NCBI GenBank assembly: GCA_030600405.1
Contig: JAUVMD010000066.1
Location: forward strand, 1 to 6,870
Length of the DNA stretch: 6,870 bases
Direction of reading: 5' to 3'
Origin: Nitrospirota bacterium
Lineage (GTDB): Bacteria > Nitrospinota > Nitrospinia > Nitrospinales > Nitrospinaceae
A program made the position numbers and the translations under genes. The notes beneath the pieces were generated by a model that did no database searches, was not told the DNA's origin, and saw only the letters and a list, made by a program, of their open reading frames with translations. The stretch's first letter is position 1. Each line of letters starts with the position of its first letter. This document shows positions 1-6,870 of this stretch, in pieces.

Positions 1-651
1 CACGTTTTCGTCGACCATCAGTCCTTCGATCTGGTGGAACATGGGGGTGTGGGAAACATCCGAATCACAGCGGTACACCTTGCCCGGCGCGATGATGCGT
101 AGCGGCGGTTGCTGTTTTTCCATGACGTGGATCTGCACCGGCGAGGTGTGGGTGCGCAGTACCTTTTCGCCGCCGATGTAAAACGTATCCTGCATGTCCC
201 GCGCCGGATGGTCTTTGGGAATGTTGAGCGCTTCGAAATTGTAGTAATCGGATTCCACCTCGGGCCCCTCCGCCACCTGGAATCCAAGGCTGACGAAGAT
301 GGCGATGAGTTCCTCCATGACCTGAGTGATGGGGTGGAGCGAGCCGCGGGCTTCCTTGCGGCCGGGCAGGGTGATGTCGAGGGTGCGGTCGGCTCCTTCC
401 GTGGAGGAACCTTTCAGTTTTTCGGTTTTCTCTTTAATCTCATTTTCGATCCAGTTTTTAAGCTCATTAACGTGCCGGCCCACTTCCCGCTTTTGTTCGG
501 AAGACAACTCGCGCATGTCTTTCATCACCTGCGTCACCAGACCTTTTTTCCCGAGAAAGTCCGTACGCAACTGACGAAGCTCATCGCCGATGCCGATCCC
601 GGAGATCCGGTTCTTGAAATCGTCCTTATATTTTTTGATTTTTTCGATCAT
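1..651 (-). CDS. pheS: Phenylalanyl-tRNA synthetase alpha subunit, N-terminal 217 residues (gene continues past the left edge)
   Basis: PheS is the catalytic subunit of the cytoplasmic alpha2-beta2 PheRS, which charges tRNA-Phe with phenylalanine. The 217 codons in the window begin MIEKIKKYKDDFKN and stay open to base 1. Residues 1 to about 85 form the charged, helical tRNA-binding arm typical of the family. The class II catalytic core begins near residue 88. Motif 1 lies around residues 105-125, the conserved RTHTSPVQ is at 166-173, and motif 2 runs from about 188 to 210 with Arg194 and FHQIEG (205-210). About two thirds of a usual 330-340 residue protein is present; the motif 3 region lies outside. 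The ATG is the only plausible start: an in-frame TGA lies seven codons upstream. No Shine-Dalgarno sequence precedes it, and an intrinsic terminator sits just ahead. pheT is expected next, outside the window. Identification is secure. Confidence 0.97.
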   Translation of the reverse strand, partial: MIEKIKKYKDDFKNRISGIGIGDELRQLRTDFLGKKGLVTQVMKDMRELSSEQKREVGRHVNELKNWIENEIKEKTEKLKGSSTEGADRTLDITLPGRKEARGSLHPITQVMEELIAIFVSLGFQVAEGPEVESDYYNFEALNIPKDHPARDMQDTFYIGGEKVLRTHTSPVQIHVMEKQQPPLRIIAPGKVYRCDSDVSHTPMFHQIEGLMVDENV

Positions 652-675
652 GTGCAGGGCAAAGGAAACTCAAAC

Positions 676-708
676 AAAAAAAGCCTGATCCCCGAAGGGA
701 ATCAAGCT
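676..708 (-). terminator. Intrinsic terminator or attenuator hairpin between rplT and pheS
   Basis: Read on the minus strand, the arms AGCTTGATTCCC and GGGATCAGGCT pair over 11 positions, either with one G-T-rich continuous stem or with a bulged T and a UUCG tetraloop, and are followed by seven T residues. This is a standard Rho-independent terminator. It lies 51 bases after the rplT stop but only 24 bases before the pheS ATG, too close for a separate promoter to fit between them. pheS expression must therefore come from readthrough, which suggests attenuation. It could instead be a partial terminator that simply lowers pheS relative to the ribosomal protein genes. Confidence 0.75.
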
Positions 709-710
709 GA

Positions 711-761
711 TTAAATTTTGCGGAATAAGTCGGGGCGGCACACGGGCCGGAGCATCCCCAT
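711..761 (-). CDS. Possible 16-codon leader peptide upstream of the pheS terminator
   Basis: An ATG four bases past the rplT stop codon opens a short frame, MGMLRPVCRPDLFRKI, that ends with TAA immediately before the terminator hairpin. Position and size fit a leader peptide whose translation could affect hairpin formation. Against this, it contains only one Phe codon, whereas the E. coli pheL leader is packed with them, and its ribosome binding site is weak. It could be translated by ribosomes that have just terminated on rplT. The GGGGAT near its start is also present in the 3' arm of the terminator, so the leader could compete for pairing with the 5' arm. Translation is unproven, and the frame may be chance. 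Confidence 0.25.
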   Translation of the reverse strand: MGMLRPVCRPDLFRKI

Positions 762-763
762 GG

Positions 764-1123
764 TCAACCGCTCAACTGAGCTCGGGCCGTATCCATCAAG
801 GTTTTGAAGGATTGCTCATTGTGGATGGCCATATCGGAAAGTATTTTCCGATCAAGCTCAACGTTGGCTTTTTTCAGGCCGTGAATGAACTGGCTGTAGG
901 TCATCCCATCGGCCCGAACGGCGGCATTGATCCGGGCGATCCACAACCGCCGGAAATCACGTTTACGTGTGCGGCGGTCACGATAAGCGTAGGAAAGGGC
1001 TCTTTCTACCGATTCCCGCGCCTTGCGGAACACGCGGCTACGGATGCTACGGAAGCCTTTGGCCATGCGGAGAACTTTTTTCCTTCTCTTTCTGGATACG
1101 GTTCCATTAATGGCTCTAGACAT
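764..1123 (-). CDS. rplT: 50S ribosomal protein L20
   Basis: L20 binds 23S rRNA early and is needed for assembly of the large ribosomal subunit. In E. coli it also represses translation of rpmI-rplT. The 119-residue product has the usual length. It has the basic N-terminal extension (RKRRKKVLRMAKGFRSIRSR, residues 11-30) followed by the family signature YAYRDRRTRKRDFRRLWIAR (46-65) and a C-terminal globular part containing GLKKANVELDRK. The N-terminus MSRAINGT differs from the common MPRVKRG. The start is supported by AGGAG six bases upstream of the ATG. The gene lies 12 bases after rpmI, so the two are co-transcribed and probably translationally linked. Confidence 0.98.
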   Translation of the reverse strand: MSRAINGTVSRKRRKKVLRMAKGFRSIRSRVFRKARESVERALSYAYRDRRTRKRDFRRLWIARINAAVRADGMTYSQFIHGLKKANVELDRKILSDMAIHNEQSFKTLMDTARAQLSG

Positions 1124-1135
1124 TACTTGCTCCTA

Positions 1136-1330
1136 TCAATAAGGCAACAGCGCATGGATACGCTTGGCATCCCCGGGTGCGAGGATGCGGCTTCGCCTTA
1201 AATTCCGTTTGCGTTTGGTCGTTTTGCTGGTCAGGATGTGGCTGGTAAAAGCGGAGTTTCGCTTGATCTTACCCGTGGCCGTTTTGCGGAAACGTTTGGC
1301 CGCACCCCTGTTGGTTTTCATCTTTGGCAT
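1136..1330 (-). CDS. rpmI: 50S ribosomal protein L35
   Basis: L35 is a small basic protein of the large ribosomal subunit. The 64-residue product starts [17 protein letters not shown] and contains the conserved [14 protein letters not shown] segment and a basic C-terminal half ([12 protein letters not shown]), as is usual for the family. I chose the ATG at 1328-1330 over an in-frame TTG two codons upstream, because GGAG at 1339-1342 is eight bases from the ATG but only two from the TTG, and because family members begin MPKMKT. It follows infC by 51 bases and precedes rplT by 12. A promoter overlapping the infC stop codon could express rpmI-rplT separately. Confidence 0.98.
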   Translation of the reverse strand: MPKMKTNRGAAKRFRKTATGKIKRNSAFTSHILTSKTTKRKRNLRRSRILAPGDAKRIHALLPY

Positions 1331-1338
1331 TTTCAATT

Positions 1339-1342
1339 CTCC
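1339..1342 (-). promoter_or_regulatory. Ribosome binding site of rpmI
   Basis: GGAG on the minus strand, eight bases before the ATG of rpmI. It decides the start in favour of MPKMKT over the upstream TTG. Confidence 0.7.
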
Positions 1343-1356
1343 AGCGGAAACCGGTA

Positions 1357-1385
1357 ATCATACCTGAAATATACCCAGGAGTCAA
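1357..1385 (-). promoter_or_regulatory. Internal sigma70-type promoter for rpmI-rplT, overlapping the infC stop codon
   Basis: On the minus strand TTGACT (1380-1385) and TATGAT (1357-1362) are separated by exactly 17 bases; each box matches five of six consensus positions. The -35 box contains the TGA stop codon of infC. Transcription would begin near base 1351, giving a leader of about 20 bases before the rpmI ATG that contains the ribosome binding site. Extra promoters inside the thrS-infC region that feed rpmI-rplT are known in E. coli, so the position makes sense. It is predicted from sequence only. Confidence 0.6.
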
Positions 1386-1930
1386 CCTTCAGAGCCCTGG
1401 GAACTTTTGCTTTCTTTCTTATTACCACCCTTGGGGACCAGGATCATGGTCAGGGTTCTACCCTCCTGCTTGGCGTTTTGCTCGATGATGCCATAATCTT
1501 CCATCGCCTCCGCAACACGCTTCAGTACTCTTTCGCCACCATCCCGGTGGACAATTTCACGGCCCTTGAAAAAAATCACCACTTTGGCCTTGTCCCCGGC
1601 TTCCAGGAACCTTTGCACATGTTTGACTTTGAAATTAAAGTCGTGCTGGTCGGTATTGGGCCGGAACTTGACTTCCTTGAGGTGGATAATTTTTTGATTT
1701 TTCTTGGCTTCGTGGGCTCGCTTGTTTTGCTTGTATTTGTGTTTGCCCCAGTCCATGACCCGGCAAACCGGTGGGTTGGCATTGGGTGATACTTCGACCA
1801 GATCTAAATCCTGGTCCTGGGCTAACTCAATGGCTTCTCGGGTGGGGAAGGTTCCCATCTGCTCCCCGTCCGTGCCAATAACGGATACTTCTTTGACACG
1901 AATCATCTGGTTCACTCTTTGTCTCTTAAT
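1382..1930 (-). CDS. infC: Translation initiation factor IF-3, starting at AUU
   Basis: IF-3 binds the 30S subunit, keeps it apart from 50S and rejects mismatched initiator tRNA or start codons. From the ATT codon at 1928-1930 the product is 182 residues, N-terminus (M)KRQRVNQMIRVKEV. The N-terminal domain includes PPVCRVMDWGK (about 53-63). A lysine-rich linker follows, then the C-terminal domain with KEVKFRPNTDQHDFNFK (about 85-101) and KVVIFFKGRE (116-125). The first ordinary start codon in frame is a GTG at 1913-1915, but it would remove KRQR, and the AAGGAG at 1939-1944 is 23 bases from it, compared with eight from the ATT. AUU starts are a known hallmark of infC and underlie its autoregulation. 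The gene begins 22 bases after thrS. The tail KKESKSSQGSEG is polar and probably disordered. Confidence 0.97.
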   Translation of the reverse strand: MKRQRVNQMIRVKEVSVIGTDGEQMGTFPTREAIELAQDQDLDLVEVSPNANPPVCRVMDWGKHKYKQNKRAHEAKKNQKIIHLKEVKFRPNTDQHDFNFKVKHVQRFLEAGDKAKVVIFFKGREIVHRDGGERVLKRVAEAMEDYGIIEQNAKQEGRTLTMILVPKGGNKKESKSSQGSEG

Positions 1931-1938
1931 ACAATCTT

Positions 1939-1944
1939 CTCCTT
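1939..1944 (-). promoter_or_regulatory. Ribosome binding site of infC, placing the start at AUU
   Basis: A full AAGGAG on the minus strand lies eight bases before the ATT at 1928-1930 and 23 bases before the alternative GTG. Upstream in the infC frame a TAA stop occurs after six codons, with no ATG, GTG or TTG between it and the ATT. Confidence 0.8.
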
Positions 1945-1952
1945 GTTAAAGA

Positions 1953-3707
<1,755 letters not shown>

Positions 3708-3800
3708 CTAAAAAAACACCTGTGAACCTGAACCGAATGAACGGTCTTATGAAATTGTTTAATGGATTTGGAGTTGGTCCGTGAAGGACAGCGGAAACCA

Positions 3801-3872
3801 TAGGCGCGGGCGGTTTCGAACCGCCGACCCCTTGCACGTCAAGCAAGTGCTCTACCCCTGAGCTACGCGCCT
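3801..3872 (-). tRNA. tRNA-Val (anticodon GAC)
   Basis: A complete 72-base cloverleaf folds on the minus strand. It has a seven-pair acceptor stem (AGGCGCG with CGCGCCT), a four-pair D stem (GCTC/GAGC), an anticodon stem CTTGC/GCAAG with loop TTGACGT that gives anticodon GAC, a five-base variable loop, and a T arm GGCGG-TTCGAAA-CCGCC. The discriminator is A, as expected for valine. The CCA end is not encoded (TGG follows), so it must be added after transcription. The gene sits 93 bases before thrS, with a promoter immediately upstream and no terminator between the two. Confidence 0.97.
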
Positions 3873-3905
3873 GTAAATCCAAAACTTGGATGCGGGTGAA
3901 ACGGT

Positions 3906-3933
3906 ATTCTAAGACCTGCCGCCATTTTGTCAA
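3906..3933 (-). promoter_or_regulatory. Sigma70-type promoter for tRNA-Val and probably the thrS operon
   Basis: On the minus strand a perfect TTGACA (3928-3933) and a near-perfect TAGAAT (3906-3911) are 16 bases apart. Transcription would start near base 3899, about 27 bases before the mature tRNA. It is the only strong promoter seen upstream of thrS: the 93 bases between the tRNA and thrS contain no comparable pair of boxes. Confidence 0.75.
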
Positions 3934-4069
3934 GGGCGAATTGCCATGGTTAGAAGGTCTAAAAACCCTTAAAAAACAGCATGTTGAACTATTTGCAGGG
4001 AAAAGTCAAATGAAACCACGGATAAAGGACGGAAGAAGAGGAGAAATAAACAGGGCTGGTCGATAAATG

Positions 4070-4111
4070 AAAAAATAGATTCTCTCCTTCGGCAAACTCA
4101 GGACAGGATCT
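4070..4111 (-). terminator. Probable intrinsic terminator of the TPR protein gene
   Basis: Beginning 35 bases past the stop codon, the minus strand has AGAT-C-CT-G-TCCT paired with AGGA-G-AG-A-ATCT: ten pairs interrupted by two mismatches, with a loop of 11 bases. ATTTTTT follows. The imperfect stem makes this weaker than the thiC terminator. Much of the stem comes from the repeat-like sequence at 4086-4107. No other terminator candidate is seen between this gene and the tRNA promoter. Confidence 0.45.
4086..4107. repeat. Degenerate copy of a dispersed intergenic repeat (tentative)
   Basis: The plus strand reads CCTTCGGCAAACT followed by CAGGACAGG. From memory this resembles the short intergenic repeat with core CCTTCGACAAGCTCAGG seen many times in a range of Gram-negative genomes. 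There is only one copy in the window, so repetition cannot be shown here, and the resemblance is a recollection rather than a search result. Confidence 0.3.
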
Positions 4112-4146
4112 ATGTATTAGATGTGAATGGGGAAAACGCGGATTCT

Positions 4147-4719
4147 TTATGAAGACCGGGTTTGCAGGTTAGCGTTGAACATGTAGTTTTCCAGCTCATC
4201 AATCACTGTGTCCACCTTTTCGGTGTCTCCACCCAGCTTGGCCTCGATGTCGCGGCTGTTTTTGTAATGATCGAGAGCCAATTTTATCTCCCCCTGTTTG
4301 TCGTAAACAGAAGCCAGGATGAACCACTGGTCCGCCGCCTGCTGGCTCTGCTTGCCCGCATATTGGGTGGAATGGTCCAGCGCTTTTTTTAAGTATTCGA
4401 TGGCCTTGGGGTATTTGAACTGTTGAAAGTAGATATTCCCCATGCCGGCATAGGCGATGCCCACACCCGGATCGGTATGGGCCGGGGCATCCGAGTGAAC
4501 GTCCACAAATCCCTGATAATAGTCCAGAGCTTTGTCGTAATCGCCGGACTGCTCTGCTCCCTTTGCCAGTGCCAAAAGGTCCTGGGAATTACTCCCGGTC
4601 GTTTTTTTGACCATGACTTCAAGTTTTTCCACATTCATGTAACCGTACACGCCCACTCCCGCCAGCACCAGCGCGGTAACAGCGATTAAAATAGTCTTGT
4701 TTTTCTTTTTTCCGGTCAT
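4147..4719 (-). CDS. Membrane-anchored TPR-repeat protein of unknown function
   Basis: No specific family is recognised. The 190-residue product starts MTGKKKNKTILIAV: a short lysine-rich stretch, then one hydrophobic helix (about residues 9-28), which suggests an inner-membrane anchor with the rest outside the cytoplasm. Three TPR-like helical pairs follow: about 48-75 (LAKGAEQSGDYDKALDYYQ), 85-118 (GMGNIYFQQFKYPKAIEYLK) and 128-162 (LASVYDKQGEIKLALDHYK). TPRs are protein-binding scaffolds, so a role in assembling or tethering an envelope complex is an inference. I chose the ATG at 4717-4719 because GAGG lies six bases upstream; an in-frame ATG six codons earlier has no binding site. It appears to be transcribed alone, with its own promoter and terminator. 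Confidence 0.85.
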   Translation of the reverse strand: MTGKKKNKTILIAVTALVLAGVGVYGYMNVEKLEVMVKKTTGSNSQDLLALAKGAEQSGDYDKALDYYQGFVDVHSDAPAHTDPGVGIAYAGMGNIYFQQFKYPKAIEYLKKALDHSTQYAGKQSQQAADQWFILASVYDKQGEIKLALDHYKNSRDIEAKLGGDTEKVDTVIDELENYMFNANLQTRSS

Positions 4720-4729
4720 GGAATTCCTC
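4720..4729 (-). promoter_or_regulatory. Ribosome binding site and spacer that set the TPR protein start
   Basis: GAGG (4726-4729) followed by a six-base spacer to the ATG at 4717-4719. The upstream ATG at 4735-4737 has no purine-rich sequence at the right distance. Confidence 0.55.
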
Positions 4730-4749
4730 GGCCTCATTGAAATGGCGAA

Positions 4750-4779
4750 TTTCTACAAATCAATTCAATTTATTGTAAA
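4750..4779 (-). promoter_or_regulatory. Possible promoter of the TPR protein gene
   Basis: On the minus strand TTTACA (4774-4779) and TAGAAA (4750-4755) are 18 bases apart in an AT-rich stretch, about 30 bases before the chosen start codon. Each box differs from consensus in one or two positions. AT-rich sequence gives such matches easily. Confidence 0.35.
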
Positions 4780-4805
4780 GGGAATAGATGAAAAATTTTA
4801 GTAAA

Positions 4806-4826
4806 TTTAAGCGGGGTGCCCTTAAA
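4806..4826 (-). terminator. Inverted repeat downstream of the exported-protein gene, possible weak terminator
   Basis: TTTAAG and CTTAAA flank GGCACCCCG, giving a six-pair stem that can extend by two G-C pairs with one bulge. The minus-strand tail ATTTACTAAAATTTTT is AT-rich but not a clean T run. It lies about 65 bases after the stop codon of the gene at 4891-5556, and no better terminator for that gene is visible. Confidence 0.25.
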
Positions 4827-4890
4827 GTCCGGTTTTTCAGTAAAAATTTTGATGGAGAGGAATATGCTGCGGTGGAACAGGGTCCGCCGT

Positions 4891-5556
4891 TCAAATCTCG
4901 AAAGGTTTTAAAATGAAAATCGATTCCATCATTTCTTCCAGCTCAGCTTTCGTCAAGGCATCGTATTCCAAAGGAGTGGAGAGGGTGATCTCGAAGATGT
5001 ATTTCCCACGTGTGATCAGATACACCTGATTCATAGCGGATTCGTTTTTTCCTGAAGGGAGGGTGCCGTCAATGGAGAAACGCAGATAGCCCGCGTCAAA
5101 ATCGGAAATCCGGGTCAATTGCACCCGGTCCATCATCTTGAATCCCTCATTGCTTTCCGAAAAACTTTTGGCCATGACCGCCGCAATCGCGAGCGGGGAG
5201 ACGTCCTTCGGCAAATCGTCGACATAGTGCAGGACCACCTTGATCATTGGGTTGAGATGGGGATACGGTTCCGGGTGTTTGGCGATGAATACCGGAGCCA
5301 TGCCCGTTTTCAATTCCTGCTCTCTCAAATTCTGGATATGTTGTTTGAGTTGCAGTTTCCCCTCTTCACTGCTATCGGAGCTCGACATCCAGGTTTCCGC
5401 ATTATCCAGACTCAGAAAATGCCAATCGGGGAGCTTGCTGATGGCAAACCCGACATCACGGTTGAAAAACTTGTTGCTTTGACGGCTCTCCTCAAAACCA
5501 CTGGTGGCCCCGACCAGGCCGAACGCTAGCAGAGACACGATCCATAACTGCTTCAT
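4891..5556 (-). CDS. Exported protein of unknown function, possibly PsbP/Mog1-like fold
   Basis: The 221-residue product begins MKQLWIVSLLAFGLVGATSG, a typical Sec signal peptide with likely cleavage around residues 19-21. No lipobox cysteine is present, so the mature protein is probably soluble in the periplasm or outside. The mature part opens with FFNRDVGFAISKLPDWHF (30-47) and ends with a strand-rich segment, YLITRGKYIFEITL (179-192), followed by a helix ending ELEEMMESI. That pattern (early 'GF..LP.W', late 'Y....Y.F.L..P' plus a helix) recalls PsbP/Mog1-type domains, but this is a loose resemblance and not an assignment. The start is set by AGGAGGAGG directly before the ATG and by the signal peptide; a longer frame reaching 5646 would bury the signal peptide behind 30 charged residues. 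No cysteine or obvious catalytic motif stands out. It is separated from both neighbours by noncoding gaps. Confidence 0.85.
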   Translation of the reverse strand: MKQLWIVSLLAFGLVGATSGFEESRQSNKFFNRDVGFAISKLPDWHFLSLDNAETWMSSSDSSEEGKLQLKQHIQNLREQELKTGMAPVFIAKHPEPYPHLNPMIKVVLHYVDDLPKDVSPLAIAAVMAKSFSESNEGFKMMDRVQLTRISDFDAGYLRFSIDGTLPSGKNESAMNQVYLITRGKYIFEITLSTPLEYDALTKAELEEMMESIFILKPFEI

Positions 5557-5558
5557 AA

Positions 5559-5568
5559 CCTCCTCCTC
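5559..5568 (-). promoter_or_regulatory. Strong ribosome binding site of the exported-protein gene
   Basis: GAGGAGGAGG on the minus strand ends two bases before the ATG at 5554-5556. The first AGGAGG within it is five bases from the start, a good spacing. The tandem match suggests efficient initiation and fixes the start at MKQLWIV. Confidence 0.75.
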
Positions 5569-5618
5569 TTGTCCGGGCTCCCCATTCCGGCCAATCTTTT
5601 GTCTTCTCCGACACTTCC

Positions 5619-5624
5619 AGTATA
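5619..5624 (-). promoter_or_regulatory. Possible -10 box of the exported-protein gene
   Basis: TATACT on the minus strand, about 63 bases before the start codon. No good -35 box lies 16-18 bases upstream, so a promoter here would depend on an activator or another sigma factor. A nine-base inverted repeat, GGAC-T-GTCC (5629-5637), sits four bases upstream of the box. The rest of the gap up to the thiC terminator shows nothing convincing. Confidence 0.3.
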
Positions 5625-5782
5625 AAGGGGACAGTCCATTCCGCACATAAATTCAACCCTTCCTGGGGCATGAGTGCGAAGAATCTTTGAAAAACTGGCG
5701 GTTGGGGAGTGATTTATTTTTCAGATTTACAAGGTACAGCTCTGAAGTAAATAAAGAAAAAAGAGAAGGGGACAAGATCACC

Positions 5783-5819
5783 AAAAATAAAACCCCTCCC
5801 TTGGTTTTAGGGAGGGGTT
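5783..5819 (-). terminator. Intrinsic terminator of thiC
   Basis: On the minus strand AACCCCTCCCT and AGGGAGGGGTT form a perfect 11-pair stem around a seven-base loop, followed by TTATTTTT. It begins 23 bases after the thiC stop codon. The other strand lacks a T run, so it works in one direction. Confidence 0.92.
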
Positions 5820-5842
5820 CATTGGGTCCAGCATCAGGCTGG

Positions 5843-6870
<1,028 letters not shown>

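Noticed and set aside
109..714. Plus-strand frame of 201 codons opposite pheS
   Set aside because: It is antisense to the well-conserved pheS sequence, and no ribosome binding site or family resemblance is seen.
1931..1952. L20 leader or other RNA regulator ahead of infC
   Set aside because: Only 22 bases separate thrS and infC, enough for the ribosome binding site and nothing more.
3708..3800. T-box or other riboswitch ahead of thrS
   Set aside because: The leader is only 93 bases, carries no T-box-like conserved sequence and no terminator, and contains just two short hairpins.
3981..4009. Second promoter for tRNA-Val (TTGACT-N17-CAACAT)
   Set aside because: The -35 box is good but the -10 box matches only about half of the consensus, and the promoter at 3906-3933 is far better.
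4010..4066. Short plus-strand frame of 18 codons beginning MKPRIKDGRRGEINRAGR
   Set aside because: It lies in a noncoding gap on the strand opposite all genes, without a convincing binding site or conservation evidence.

Overview
The window is an ordinary bacterial chromosome segment in which every supported gene lies on the minus strand, so transcription runs from right to left. In transcription order it holds: the 3' part of thiC (thiamin pyrimidine synthesis), a small exported protein of unknown function, a membrane-anchored TPR protein of unknown function, a tRNA-Val(GAC) gene, and then the translation-machinery cluster thrS - infC - rpmI - rplT - pheS, with pheS running off the left edge. 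The organism is a bacterium of moderate GC content. tRNA-Val ahead of thrS-infC-rpmI-rplT-pheS, and the style of the proteins, would suit a deltaproteobacterial or Nitrospinota-like lineage, but this is only an impression and no gene here settles the taxonomy. The tRNA gene does not encode its CCA end.

Right part (5557-6870): thiC ends in a textbook intrinsic terminator (11-bp perfect stem plus a T-rich tail). After a gap of about 290 bases with a possible -10 box comes a 221-residue protein with a signal peptide and a very strong ribosome binding site. Middle (3873-4890): a 190-residue protein with one N-terminal membrane anchor and three TPR-like repeats, its own weak promoter, and a probable terminator that incorporates a degenerate dispersed-repeat-like sequence. 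These two proteins have no evident link to translation or thiamin synthesis.

Left part (1-3933): a good sigma70-type promoter (TTGACA, 16 bp, TAGAAT) precedes tRNA-Val, and no terminator is visible between the tRNA and thrS, so the tRNA may be the first gene of the operon transcript. The ThrRS has intact editing, catalytic and zinc-binding residues but lacks the N-terminal TGS domain. infC almost certainly starts at an AUU codon, as in other bacteria where IF3 controls its own translation. A second promoter (TTGACT, 17 bp, TATGAT) overlaps the infC stop codon and can drive rpmI-rplT independently. Between rplT and pheS lies a 16-codon reading frame followed at once by an intrinsic terminator only 24 bases before the pheS start codon, an arrangement that looks like an attenuator.

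I found no mobile element, CRISPR array, phage gene or obviously new system. The points worth a second look are regulatory: the rplT-pheS leader, the AUU start, the internal promoter, and the TGS-less ThrRS.
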